Assembly: GCA_021209875.1 (NCBI GenBank)
Contig: JAGYVD010000007.1
Span: 1,364,001-1,428,000, forward strand
Source of the DNA: Rosellinia necatrix
Taxonomy: Eukaryota > Ascomycota > Sordariomycetes > Xylariales > Xylariaceae
Length of the DNA stretch: 64,000 nucleotides
Reading direction: 5' to 3'
The notes under the pieces are model-generated. The model saw only the letters and a program-made list of their open reading frames with translations. It was not told the DNA's origin and made no database searches. Position numbers and translations under genes: made by a program. Each line of letters begins with the position of its first letter. Positions within the stretch are counted from its first letter, which is position 1. Positions 35,100 to 47,754 of this stretch are shown piece by piece.

Positions 35100-38049
35100 C
35101 GGACACCTTCGCCGCACACCGTGTTCCCCATCCATCCTCGAGCAGAGCCAAGCTTGGGGGAGCGATGGAGTTGGGTTGTACACTACCTACGCCAGCCACC
35201 TGATATGAACACACGCGATAAGGCCTATAGAAGAAAGGCCCGCTAGCGTTACATGAAGCGCAGCCGCTCTACTTGTATAACATTGCTCCTATCGCACTTG
35301 TGTGCTACATCAAGCAATGCAGCCCAGTATGCATACCTGCCGCCTAGAGCGCACTTAATGGTTAATAGTTAATGGGTAGGGAGCGTGTAGTTGCGTGCTA
35401 CAGTACCTAGGTACCATAAAAGGGACGCTGGCTACCTACACGTGTATCATATTAGCGTGCACTCGCGCTTCTTGGCGCTGGTGTTTTGTTCCTGGCGCGC
35501 TAAGCCTTTTCATCCTATCCTATCTTATCCATCATCGACTTGCCTATCTCGCGCACAGTGCAACTAGGGTGTGCGTACATGGGTACCAAGAATGGCAGAT
35601 CGCATCTTCTACTCTGTCCTCCCATCGTATCGCACCGTTACAGTATAGTGGAGAGATAGAAGACATTTGGAAGCATAGCTAAATACGGGATTCCGTGATT
35701 ACACATAAAAAGTCCTATAAGTATGACGTGACCGATCGACAATTTACTCCTGTCGTCAACAGTAATAAGGGAGGCGGTAAGGAGGCAGCCTACCTTAGGG
35801 ATGAGGATGGATAGACTTAGGCTACTTGCTTGCCTACCTAATTACGCCCCTACACTATCTTGAGTGCCAGCAATTGGGCGTGTGCGCGCCCTCCTTAGTG
35901 ATGAGCCATCATTATGCTTACCTAAGTACATTATGTATGGGTTTGCTCCAGCGCCGTCAGCTCGTCTTATTGTGCCTTTAAATTTAACTTTGCCCATCTT
36001 CGCAGGATGCAAGTCCCCTACACTAGTATGCATTAGTGCTAACCGAGCCACGCTTCTCTCAATTTGATCCTAGCACAGACCAAGTACGTACATACTGACA
36101 GGCAATGGAATGGTAGATCGCTAGGTAGCCACCTACCTACCTGTCTACCTACCTACTGTACCCAGGTGAGGAGGGTCAATATGTCTTATTTATTTATATA
36201 TTTATTTATCCATCTGTTATTCTTTTTCCAGCGAGCGCCTATTAAATAAACGTTGAAATGTTGTCGTTGTGGCTCAGCAGAGAGTCTCAAAACGCTGTCC
36301 TCAGGTGACGCTCATACTTGTATGCGAATGATCGGTGACTAGGCCCTTTTCCAGTTTCCAAAATCATGTTTCTATTTTGCATTCGGATGACAGGCGCCCG
36401 ATCTTCGTCGGCGCTGATTCAAAAAGCGCTTTGCATGGCGATCGATACGAGATCTACAGTATGCCATGATTACAGATCCGGGTACAATGGTAGGTGCTAT
36501 CTAATTGGTAGGGTTGACATTATCTGGACGCATTAAGTAACTAGGTAGGTACCTAGGTAGGTATGTACTTGCAGCACTACCACTGATTACTTAACCTCTG
36601 GTAAGTATCCTGACAGGAGTCATAAAAACCACGTAGAAATACATCGGCCTACAAATGTGTGTATGTGCTTGTATATAATCATCAACATAACATAATAATA
36701 ATACGATCATATTGCAATCTCTCAACGGTTCATGCGCCATACCAGTAATAATGCTAGTGTAGAACCAGCACAGAACCGGTAGAGGCGCTCACCATATACT
36801 TGTACAATCAGGCAGGTTACATTGGAGGATTTAGTGTCTCATCGAAGGGCCTGCACGCACGTGGAGGTGTGGTATTGCAGCCCACAGCTGTGACGATCAC
36901 AATGCTGCGAAGCTGAGCAAATTCGGCCGTCAAGTCATACATACAGTAATTACGGTACATGGGCAGCATACATTTATACACCACCTAGTGTATAATACGT
37001 AGTAGATTCACTATAGCCATTACCGATGTATTGCCGTCATCTGCATCCTCCCGAACTCATACCTACCGAGTCAATCGTCAGCTAGCTACCTAGGTAGGTA
37101 GGTAACCTCGTTTACACCACGGTCTGTCTGTATGCATGTGCCTGCCCACCTACTTACTTACCTAGATACTTAGTCAGGCAATCCTTGTATTAGGTACTAC
37201 ACGTGCACCAGTATGTGACAACACGCATTTCCCCAGTTAATTCTACGCAGCCTATCGAAGGTTAATTGTAGAAAGGCATGCATAGAAAAAACTCCACCAA
37301 AACATTGGCTCCCAATAACTGCATCTACATAACCGCCAGACAAACATACTGCATCTTGGCGCATGCCTCAGCCGCGACCCCTCCTCCAAAAATGATCTGC
37401 CTCATCCTACGCAGCACACAAGCCACTCCAACTTGATGGCGTCTATGTGCCTATTTTTGGATAGGCAGCGCCGAGCTTATCTAATCACACACCCAGACTA
37501 ATTCCAGTTCTCTTTCGTCCTGAAACAACATCCTCGACTATCGATACCGTCCTGTGTACCTTTTTTAGGACCTCCTTTACTTGCCCCAAAAAGCCACTTG
37601 CAAGCCCAGTGCAGAGAAGATTACATAGGATGGATATATGAGGTATCTTTGCGAGCTCTCCAAAGTCCATTGTTGAAGGTGTGGACTGTACTCGACTTGG
37701 CAAGCCTTCGCCCATCAATGAAAAAAGGTATACATAGTTGCCTCAGTCAGACTCCAGTAAAAATGCTATAGAGTAATTGATCGCGACTTTACATGAAAAA
37801 CATATTGATTCAATCACCTATCAAAAACAGCCATAATTCAATCAGCACAGTTCTGGTTTAAAAGGAATTTTCTCCTAGCCCACTCAGGTATATTTCGGAT
37901 CGTTACCACACATAACTAACTATAAGACTGAACTCTCCACCTGAGTACCAATGATTGAAGCCCTGGCGCTGCTGCACCTTTAATCGATCAGTCAGTCTAG
38001 GAAATCTATATATCGACATTGCTAAAAGGATACCTGTCATAAAATCGAG

Positions 38050-38460
38050 TCCCAATCTCCGGGCCTCCATAGACAACCCAAAATACCAGGTATATAAGCC
38101 TAGATAGCGAGCAGCTACCGAAGGAAAGCGTACTTATCTTTTGGTGCAATAACATGAGATAGCATAAGCCATTTATCTATTAAACATCAACTGTTAGAAC
38201 TATGACAATACTAGAGCAAAGATAAGGGACTGAATCTAACCTGGCAAATTTAAGCTTGCTGGCATACTTTCAGATAACTATGATCATAAATATACTATTG
38301 CTTGTTGTCTTCTTGTATTGTAATGGAACTAAGCCCGGCCTCTAGGCCGCCATCAGGCACATGCTCAAGCACCATGTATATAGGCCGGAATAGCCGGTGA
38401 CTACTTTACAGAGAGAACTTCCCTCTTAGTGCAATAACATCAGTCATTTCTAGAACTGCC
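38050..38460. repeat. Diverged direct repeat, about 290 bases apart
   Basis: Two stretches (about 38090-38160 and 38384-38450) share the order TATATA(A/G)GCC, an ATAG step, then a CTTTTGGTGCAATAACAT or CTCTTAGTGCAATAACAT block. They are too diverged for a simple microsatellite and may be remains of an old element such as an LTR or MITE. Confidence 0.4.
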
Positions 38461-39645
38461 AATAGTGTGAATTGTGGCAAGGTTTAATCAGAATATGGCA
38501 TGGCGAAGCCACAAAGTCCAGTGGATGACAACAGATGCACCATATACGGCATAAGGTTAACTTATGTGTAGTTCCCCTAATTCAGATCTTAACACAGATA
38601 GACACGTTAACGTCTACAGGCGGCTAAATCATCGCCGGGTTACGTTTCGCCTCTGCCATACTTGGCAGTGGTAGTGTTTCGTAACAGCGCTGTAGCTCTA
38701 TTCCGTAACTACTGTTCCTAATCTTACCGACAGAGCTCTACCTATAACACGCCAGTATTATCATCTCGAAAATTAAAAGGATACTTTATAACACATTCAT
38801 CATATAGCACATTCTCTAGCCTCATTTTTTTTGAACAATTATTTTCCAGTTATTGACATATCTAGATATTTTCCCATGCAGTGAATGCTTCTAAGTGTGT
38901 AACACGAAAATACGACAAGTGCGCAAACATTACCATATCTGGTTACAAGTTTAACTCTGTACCACTACAAGAAATAGCGGCCAATTATAGAGGGTTATTA
39001 TGATAGTAGTGAGAAGCAGGCGAATCATATCAGTGCCTGGGTACCAGGCAGGTAGTAGAGGGGCCATAGCTTGTCCACGGCGGTAACCATTGAACCAACT
39101 TGATGCTTTATAGGCGCCTATAAGGGGTAGCTAAGGTAATGTACAGCACTAATGGGGGGGGACTACCTACACGAAGGTTGTAGTTGAAATAACATACGTG
39201 AGAACCCTGGTATATGGGATGTCCCTGCCGTTAAGTACGGGTGGAGGGCGGTTAGGTAGGCGCTCTGTAGGCACTGATGTAGGTATATGCTCTGCAACTG
39301 CTTCAAATTGGCGAGAGAAACAAACCAAGTACCCTGGTACACTTCTACTACGATGTGTGATACAGTATGTGCAACTACCTCCAAGGTCAGTTCAAGTTTC
39401 AAGGTACAGCGCGCGTCAATACTGGGTCGCCTTTTGGGAAGTGCTAGAAGGTAGGTAGTTAATAGGTAGCTACGTGGTGCCTAGGCAACTACCTAGGTAT
39501 ATATTTGTTGTTCTTGTGCTTGTTAGGTATCTAGACTAGATGTCACCAGCATCCCGACTTGCTCTCTATCATATGCACACGCATAATTTGGCGACATATT
39601 GTCAATAAGGAATCACATAAACCTACACACACGTCGGGGGACACC

Positions 39646-40986
39646 ATGAGCCATCATTCAGACGAGGCAGTCAATCACAGCCGCCACCAAGACCCTGATG
39701 ATCCAATTAACGAACCTGCCACACCGACTCCTCTTTCCTTCCCTCCCGCATCCCCTTCTCCCCAGCAACAACAAAGACAACAGCAACAGCACTCGCAGCA
39801 GCAGCACGATGCACAGGACCGCCGGTCCCCCAGTCCAGGTTCTGTGAGCTCAAGTTCTGTCACCAACACCTCTCTCAGCACACAACAGCCCCAACGGCCA
39901 CCTGCGAATTCATCTCATTCACGGTCGCCTGCGATTTCGTCTCATTCACGGTCACCTGCCCCTTCTCCTCCTCCTGCAGTCAATACGAAGCAGACAAACG
40001 AAGCTTCCCAGCCGCCTACCGACTCCTCGGTACCTCCTGGCCCTCCTGAAGTTGGCCCGACTTCACCAACAGGGACTCATTCGACTGCACCGTCCGGGAC
40101 ACATCCAACCACGCTGCCTAGAGTCCTTCCCTATCAGCAACCCCTGCACATCGACCCGAGAATTCCTTTCGTAATGGCAGCCCAAAATGCCTGGACGCCT
40201 GTGACGCAGTAAGTTATATTTTCTTCTTAACATATGTTGATATCACATAGCACCTAATCATCTGCACAATTTCACCTCGGCCTACCTAAGCGGGCCGGCG
40301 ATCGTGTTCCATTGGCGAATCACGGAATTTTGCATTTCAGATCATTATTTCAACTACTGATGAGCTTGATGTCCTGGCAGTGCACTATTCTGGCAACCGA
40401 ACATGCAGCAGTATCAACCGTATCAACAGGGCCAATACCAACAGCATGGCTGGTACTATTATCCCGGTGCAGTTCAGAATGCTGGCCTCCCTGGTAAGTC
40501 TAGCTTTTATATATCCCATGTCGTTTTGATGTTATAGATCAGAAGCAACACAAACCCATGGGCAACATGTTCTCCTACATAGGCAAGCATACAGGTCGTT
40601 ATGAATTCCATTCTATACCACCTTGTGTTTTGTTATTCTGTCCTCATCCCCCGTTTCTCACGTACTACCTACCCCCCCCCCCCGGGCGATACTGCGCGCC
40701 TTGTACTTGTACGCCGGTCGCACGCGTCCTCTCGAGGGAGACACACATGCAAGGCAACCCAACTGACCCGTCCGTCCTCGTCTGACTAGTGACTTGCGCC
40801 GAGGTGTCACCCTGGTGGCCCGGCACGGCCCATTATCGCAGCAGCCGGGCCCCCCCGCATGCGATGTACTCCGTCGAGCCTGCGTACATCATGCCGCCGC
40901 AGCCGATGTATTACCAACAACCGGCCGCTGCCGCCCCCCTTTACTACACCGCAGGCGCACCCGGCTGCTATTATGCCTACGTGTAG
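39646..40986 (+). CDS. Pro/Ser/Gln/Tyr-rich low-complexity protein
   Basis: Exons 39646-40208, 40381-40493 and 40790-40986 give 290 residues in phase. The N-terminal two-thirds is Pro/Ser/Thr-rich with a poly-Gln stretch (about residues 43-60) and two near-exact copies of a SSHSRSPA motif. The segment PLHIDPRIPFVMAAQNAWTP is the only part that looks ordered. The C-terminus is Gln/Tyr-rich: QQYQPYQQGQYQQHGWYYYPG, later PMYYQQPAAAAPLYYTAG. No known domain is seen and the function is unknown. The composition recalls prion-like or RNA-granule proteins, but that is inference. Both introns have GT..AG ends (GTAAGT donors); the second is long (296 bases) and contains a poly-C run. The coherent phases and shared Tyr/Gln bias of exons 2 and 3 support the model. 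Confidence 0.68.
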
Positions 40987-42080
40987 AAGGGCGCTTCTCG
41001 AGGCTTGTGTGGAAAGGGGCTGCTCTGGTTGATGTGAGGATTGGCGGACGCGGCCGAGCTGCTCGCGTCGGCGTTGGCATTCCGCGGCCCGTCTACTGAT
41101 TTATCAGATGGAATGACACAAGCCAGCCTCGTAGTAGACTGCACATTCTTCGGTAGTAGCCTGATAATGGACTTCACGGATCAGTCATGGCCAGTTTGGC
41201 CGAGTTCAGGGGCGATATGCCTCGAAAGGGGGACAAAACGAAAGAAAAGGTGCATGGAGGAACAGGTGAAAATCGAGTAGGAAAAGAACAGGAAAAAAAA
41301 GAAAAGAAAAGGGATCGGAAGACGGGAAATAGGAGGCGAGCGTATGCACCGAGACCAAACCGAAAGAGATCGGGGTTCGGTGGTCCAGTGATGGACAGAA
41401 CAACTGCTACTAATTGGAGAGATACGTTCCATAGGCACTTGGAGGCTCAAGGCAGTCGTAAGCTAGACTAGCTAATTACCTGACTTCGTTGCAATTAAGT
41501 TGCTTATGTGCTGCTTGCTTTCTTTGGATACGTGACTTGCTATTTCCGTGATCAAGACGAGACTATCGCTACCATGGTTGATGGGTTCCCGGTTGAGGCT
41601 ACTTGTCACCAATCGGAAGGCAGCCCATCGAGGATATCGCTAGTCAGGTTCCCACATCGACCGCTAAATCCATAGAGGTGCGTTTTGCGCCGCGGGCTAC
41701 CGTTGGCCGTTGATTCTAGAACCTCGCGTGGGGGACCAAACGGATTACTAGGCATACGTACCTACACGGGGAGGCTGAGTTGCCTAAGGGTATTCATGTC
41801 AGATGGAATGTCGAACGCCTCAGGACCGTGGCCTCCCCTCCCCTTCCCTCTCTAATCCACGTCATACATACGGTACAGTTCGGTGTGCTCAACCCGCGAT
41901 ATGCAGGTTCTAGAGGCGGAGGGGAGGGGGGGGGGGGCTAACAATTATAAGGGAAATGGAAAAACGAAAAAAAAAGACCCAACGAGCCGTCTCGGGGCGA
42001 TATAAGCCGGCGGGCCTGAGAGGGCTGTGAAGGACGGAAGCAGGCACGGGGCGTAAGCGGCATCCTACGCCGCACCATAC

Positions 42081-42107
42081 TGGGCTGGGCTGGGCTGGGC
42101 TGGGCTG
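42081..42107. repeat. Pentamer TGGGC repeat
   Basis: Five tandem TGGGC units. This G-rich array has at least four GGG runs, so it could form a G-quadruplex. Confidence 0.9.
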
Positions 42108-42770
42108 CTGCGAGAGATAGGCCCCGGCGCCCCCCCGAAAAGACGATCGGAGATCTATAATGGAGTTGTCTCGCACCTGACATATGTTTCTAGGACGGTT
42201 GGGGGAGGGCGAGGCGGTTGGCGCGCGGTGTCCCCTTTTTTTTTCCCCCGGGTCGATGAATCGCGCGCGCGCGCGTGTGTGCCTCGGCCGCGGATGGGGC
42301 CGCTACGGCATCCTCCAACGCCACCCAAGAGTTCCGGTACTGACGAGTAAGGCGCACTTGTTTTATCAGTGGTAGTTGGTCGCCTGGCATCTGACTCTAA
42401 CGCCGGGGAGTGCATTCTGGATGACGGCGCATACATATCCGCTGAGTTGCTTTTTGGTTATCCATATGCATATCGTGCCGCACATCGATTGATCGGCATC
42501 TGGCTTGTCGCCTCCAGCTGCCGTATTGGGGATACAATGGCAAATACAAATTAGAATACGGAGGCTTTTATTTCGACTGACAATCTGACTCACCAGATGA
42601 TCATATTAGTGGCAGTACATAGCAGTTCACGGTGTATACTTGCGATAAGCGCTCGAATCCCGCTCGGGATCTAAGGGAGTCGAGTCGAACGCTAACTGTT
42701 CACCGGTCGAAATAAGGCTGGTAAAACGGCACGTCATGACTCATTTTTTGAGTGGGATTACATATGTAAA

Positions 42771-42801
42771 TTTCTTCTTCTTCTTCTTCTTCTTCTTCTT
42801 C
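42771..42801. repeat. (TTC)n microsatellite
   Basis: About ten TTC units. Confidence 0.95.
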
Positions 42802-43557
42802 TCCTCCCTCAATACCCATCCCTCTTTTGTATAATTTGAGTTAGTTCCCGGACGAAGCGGAGCCTGGCCAAAAGGATCACTATTTCCTTCAGCCGACACT
42901 GCGGTCACCAATGCCTTTCAACCAGCAATAGACTGCCAACAGGTCATATGGCGCGCGCCACAACATGCAAGGCGTCTGCGGCGTAGCACATTCGTCCAGA
43001 ATCAAAACCCGTGCGGGTCTTTAAACGGGGGCTGCTGCTTCGGCTTCTGGCTACCAGCGGTTTATCCTGAGCCGGGGGCCAGCCTCGCTTCGCCAAGAGA
43101 GACGACTCAGAGTTCCTTGTTATATATAGATCCCTAGATAACCAGCCAGTGGGTTTGGTTTCCGGAGGGATAGATGTGGTTGTTGAACCCCTCTCCGCCC
43201 TCTCGGAGCGAGATCGATAGGAGCCCCCATTGGCCCGTCAAAAGTCCGGACGTTTATAAATGGGAAAGCGGATGATCTTCGGAGTCCGTCCGGGATTCCT
43301 GAAAAGGCCTTTTTGGCGGTGAGGAGGACGACGGACGGATTCGCGATGTGTGCGACTGTGTATGTTTATCTATGTTTTAGGGAGGTAATGCGTCGCATTG
43401 TGGCGCTGAGGCTGCGATGGGGGGGATTCGTTCTGGTTGAGCTAAGTCGGGATATGGTGTTGGTAGGGTGCAAAAATAACTATACTATGTAGAGATAAAC
43501 TCCACCACTGCCGAATCGCTTCCACATGAAACACCATGATGCCGCTTGTGACGGGCT

Positions 43558-43583
43558 GGCTGGACGGGTTGGCTGGACGGGTT
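43558..43583. repeat. 13-base direct duplication
   Basis: GGCTGGACGGGTT occurs twice in tandem. Confidence 0.85.
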
Positions 43584-45611
43584 TCTTGCATGGAGAAAAG
43601 CCACGACCGCCGATCGAAAGTGCGGAGTACATGCAGATGGAAAGCGCGCGCAGCGAAGGATGTTTCGAAAGGAAGACCCGGCGTTCCTAGCGGGTTGGGG
43701 CTCGGATCCTAGCAGGCACGAATGAGGCAAGTCGCGACTGATAGACTGACAGAGGCCGGGGGGATTTGAGTCCGGTGTCTGGGCATGGCGGCAGCGATGC
43801 CTGCCGGGATATGGGATGCGCCCATTCACCGCCCGCGAAAGGAGCGTGAATACATATAGCTCTAGGACAAATGCAGCTAGATGACTGTACTTTTGTCGTT
43901 GGAACTTTTGCTCCCTAGTGCGATTAGGGTTCACCATTCGCCGTTTATGCTTTTCTCCCTGCTTGGGCTTATACACTAATTATAGGTTGCCGATTGTTAT
44001 ACAAGTCAAGTTACTGACAATTACAGACTACCCTAGGTACCTAGGCGGATAGTCAGTTGTGTGCTTCTACTTTCTACTTGTACGTGTTGAGTGCTTACGT
44101 CTGCACATATTCTAGTATACGCATACGTCAGTAAGAATATGGTCTGCACTTACATACCTAGGTCGGTAGGTAGGTATGGGAGGTCAAAACGGCTCCGATG
44201 GAGCCGGCGCCATCGAGTCACGTCATTGGCGTTTGCCCCGAGTCGGATTCGATAGGGCTATCACTAAATAGAGGCTGAAACTGGACATATAACGGCCGGG
44301 TGTATCGGTGGTAGGCGGATCCGTGCTCGATGGTTATGTCTGGGACTGCGTTTAAGTAGTAGTGTACTTACTAAGAGATATGGTGGCAGCCACCTTTTTA
44401 TTTTATTTTTTTACCTATGGTATGGGGAACCATGCAGCGGCTGCGACGAAGATCACGACGACGTCGATGTCGGTCGTGCAACACGAGAGGGCGGTACGAA
44501 TGGTCGGCCTTATTCCAGGTATGTCCCAGCCAATTGGTAGCTCCATGGAGATGGACCCCTACACGAGATCTCATTGTCGTATTTTCAGGGATGAGAGCTT
44601 GGGGATGAGCTTGGGATGAGCTTGGGTGAGTTTGGGGCGAGATTGGAGTGAAGGACTTTGTTGCTGCGCATGCAGTATCAGATTGTTACAGTGCATTAGC
44701 CTACATACTTAGGTACCTTGTGTGTGTGTATATAACTATGCGTTTTTAATTATTACATACCGTGAATTTCGCGCTTCGACTTACCCATTTCTGTCCATTG
44801 CTTACCCGGGTTTTACTATACCTTCGGTACCTGGACCCGGTGTAGCAGATCCCCCAATTCTTTTTTCCTAGCTCTTCGGAAACACGTGGGAATCTTGCAT
44901 AGTTCCGAAACTGCTCAGTAATGAGACACACTCGAGTCTCACCCCGTCGGGCCTCCTTCGCCTTTGGCCTCTCCGTGTTCATCCCTTCCCCTCCCCCCTC
45001 CCTTCTTCTTCGCCCGACTGGCAGCCAATTAATAATTCATCGGCTGACACGTAGTGTTGGCGAGCGGATTCCCCTATTTGGCTAGGGATATGGACGGACG
45101 GGGGGACGAGAGCTGGGATTTTGATGAATATTTCTCGGTAGTGTAAGCGACACCGCGGACTGGCATTAACTAACCAGGTCTGCCCCAGAAACCTGAGCCA
45201 GCATTCTCCAGGCTAGCCCACAGGTCCCAACTGGACGGCCATCACCGATTTAGGGTGACGATCTGCAGCGGTTAATGATCTCGTGACTAGTGCGTACCGC
45301 ATTGAGCGCCCGGATTGGCCAAGATCCCCAATGTTACCAACTCGTTGGGTTCGCGCTATGGGCTCGCGCTATGCGCACACTACTCTCCCTCTCGAATGAC
45401 GCTTATCCGAGAGCCCGTCGTCGTTTTGGTTTGAATAGTACGCCTTCCTTCCGTCTTAGCGATCGTTACCAACCCGCTACTCTACTGTGTGGCTGCTTGC
45501 GTCCGTGTTGTTCCCGCTCCATCGTCTTCGGGATCCGTTCGGCATTGTGTACATAGGCTAACCAATACTACTACAAATAGTTATGTGGTAGTTCGTGTAC
45601 GCCTGTGGCAT

Positions 45612-45697
45612 TGGACGCCTGGGACACCTGGGACGCCTGGGACGCCTGGGACACCCGGGACGCCTGGGATACAAGATATAAGGATACAAGATATAAG
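45612..45697. repeat. Two adjoining minisatellites (9-base and 15-base units)
   Basis: About six copies of a 9-base unit (GGGACGCCT / GGGACACCT) are followed directly by two copies of a 15-base unit ATACAAGATATAAGG. Confidence 0.9.
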
Positions 45698-46728
45698 ATG
45701 TGCACGGAGAGACCGCATTACACGTTACGCATTGAGTGGAGGTTTGTCCGTGCGACTCGCCCACCAGGTTTGGGGAGAGATTAGATAGTCCTTGGTTCTC
45801 GTGTTTGCTATTGCATGCATTACGCATTACACACTCGTCTGTATCTAACCTACATAGTATAATGGTAAAACCACCACTGACCGGACGTTGTGGATAACAA
45901 GGTTGTGGTATCCTGCTGGTTGGTAAGGCACCGGCACCGAGCTCTCCCAGGATCTGGGTTGAGTGGATATGCTAGGTACTAAGGTAACTAACTAGTGTAA
46001 CTAACTACCTAGTTAAGCACGTAGATACCTATTCAACTTTTTTTTTTTTTCCTTTCCTAAAACCCCTACTGGTCAAACGGTCGGGATTCCCTACCCTCAA
46101 TGCTAAGCCGGAAGAGGATTCGCAGTACGTATTTTGCTCATATTATTCCTCGTCTAAGATTTCCGTTCGAGGTAACAGTGTAATACGGTCTGGGGTCAGC
46201 AGCGAGGCAATTGTTCCCTTAGAATTCCATCCGAACGAGCCGTTCGATGTTGTATAATGAATGAGCTTGGGACTTACACACCGGAATAACCAGATGGGGC
46301 TTGGGGATGGGGCATTGGAAATGCAGGTAGTAGGTATGTGGCAATGACGAGGACAATGGCAATGATGATGATAGGCGGCCTAGTGGCTCTGCCGATGCCA
46401 CCTGGACTCAGCTGCATTATTTTTATCCTCAAGGCTTGCCTCCATGGCCCCATGGCATGAACGCTGCGGGTCGTCAGCTTGAGCTTGACTTGACAGTGCT
46501 TACAATGACTGACGACCTACCTATCTAGCCAGTTACCTTAGGTACCTAAAGTAGGTTAGGTACTAAGCAGACGGGTATTTGTGCACCCCCAACCAACGTC
46601 CACCCGGCCTCTTCTTTTTGTTATTGGGTGAGCCGAAGCAACCGACAACGTCCCTCCCACGCCATCTGGACATCTAGAAGCCATCTTCGTGTCACGGTGA
46701 GTGGATACGCCGAGCTCCCTTGCCTCAT

Positions 46729-46843
46729 TGTTATTATTATCATTATTATTATTATCATTATTATTATTATCATTATTATTATTATCATTATTATTATTAT
46801 CATTATTATTATTATCATTATTATTATTATTATTATCATCATA
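46729..46843. repeat. 15-base higher-order (ATT)4ATC satellite
   Basis: ATT triplets are interrupted by ATC about every fifth triplet, giving a regular 15-base period over six units, with a longer ATT run at the end. Open frames across it (poly-Ile, poly-Asn/Asp) are artefacts. Confidence 0.95.
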
Positions 46844-47754
46844 ATTGCATATTACGTTGTGATTATGCCTGCACGCATGCACGGGACGTCCTGGAGCAGC
46901 AGATGGCCGGTCAGGCCGGGACAACCGCAACCCCTCCCTCGCGTCCGGATCGCGTCCTTGTGTGTGCCATCCAGGCCTGATGACCCCCCGGAGACATGAA
47001 GATGTTCATACGCTAGATACCCAGCAATCAGGACTTCCCTACTAGCGGACTAGCGGACTAGGGGTAGCAGATATGGTCTAGGTACTGACGCACCATCCCA
47101 GACTACATTGGTTCTAAGAAGCTTCCAAGGCCCCATCTGCAAGGTACCACGCCCGATGCGAGCCCACCCTCCAAATACACTACACAACTACGTACACTAC
47201 ACTACTACATATGTACACTACTACATACACTACAGTCGGTCCATAATTTGGATCGAGGTGGCGTCGACAAATCATGGGTCGCTCCTTTGGACCCAAGGAC
47301 CCAAGGTAACGACGTTGTATTTCGTGCAGCTTTCAAGTAGAGCTGAACAGTCGCCAAGACGACCCTGACCCACGTGGTGAATTCCTCGAAACAATGTTAG
47401 CGTCCGACATGAGATGCCAGTCTTATATAGAAAGCCAAGAGCCCCCCAATCTTGGGCGTCCTTGGTATGGGAGAAGGAGAGAGGGAGAGAGTAAACCACA
47501 GCCGCTCGAAAAGCCACTCCGATTATCATGGCCCCGCGGGCTTGCGAGGCATCACGCTAAACATGCACTCGGGAACCACATACCGTTGCCTCAGGCTTAG
47601 GTTCGTTTCTCTCCCGTTCACATAACACCGCGCCAAGCCCCTTGGCTCAAGAGTCCGCGCTCTCCAGCGCCCGCTTCCCTTTCAGTTGTTCAAAACCAAC
47701 ACCGGTTGCTCTCCCGACGACGCGAGAGACGAACGACGTCCGGCCCGTCTCACC

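Larger units (their letters stand above)
33673..39645. other. 6-kb gene-poor region
   Basis: No convincing gene. It holds minisatellites (33974, 34261, 34364, 35071), many TAGGTA/TACCTA palindromic words (34730-34790, 36120-36155, 36540-36570, 37085-37105, 39465-39500), an AT-rich stretch (37260-38950) with a diverged direct repeat, and a 76-codon open frame at 37485-37715 (-) of unclear meaning. The left end is the MFS promoter. Confidence 0.5.
40987..47754. other. 6.8-kb gene-poor region
   Basis: No convincing gene. It contains several satellites (42081, 42771, 45612, 46729), TAGGTA/TACCTA words (44030-44045, 44155-44178, 46510-46565) and pyrimidine tracts. A 163-codon open frame at 43485-43976 (-) and others lack family features. 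The last few hundred bases are the GPCR promoter. Confidence 0.5.

Noticed and set aside
42640..42675. T-arm-like sequence (GCTCGAATCCCGC)
   Set aside because: No A box at the right distance and no cloverleaf; treated as chance.
43485..43976. 163-codon minus-strand open frame
   Set aside because: No recognisable domain, irregular composition, and no clear promoter or splice partners.
45855..45930. tRNA-like D-arm (ATAGTATAATGGTA)
   Set aside because: No matching T-arm (GGTTCGAnTCC), no anticodon stem and no acceptor pairing could be found.
46556..46999. Open frames encoding poly-Ile, poly-Tyr or poly-Asn
   Set aside because: They read through the ATT/ATC satellite.
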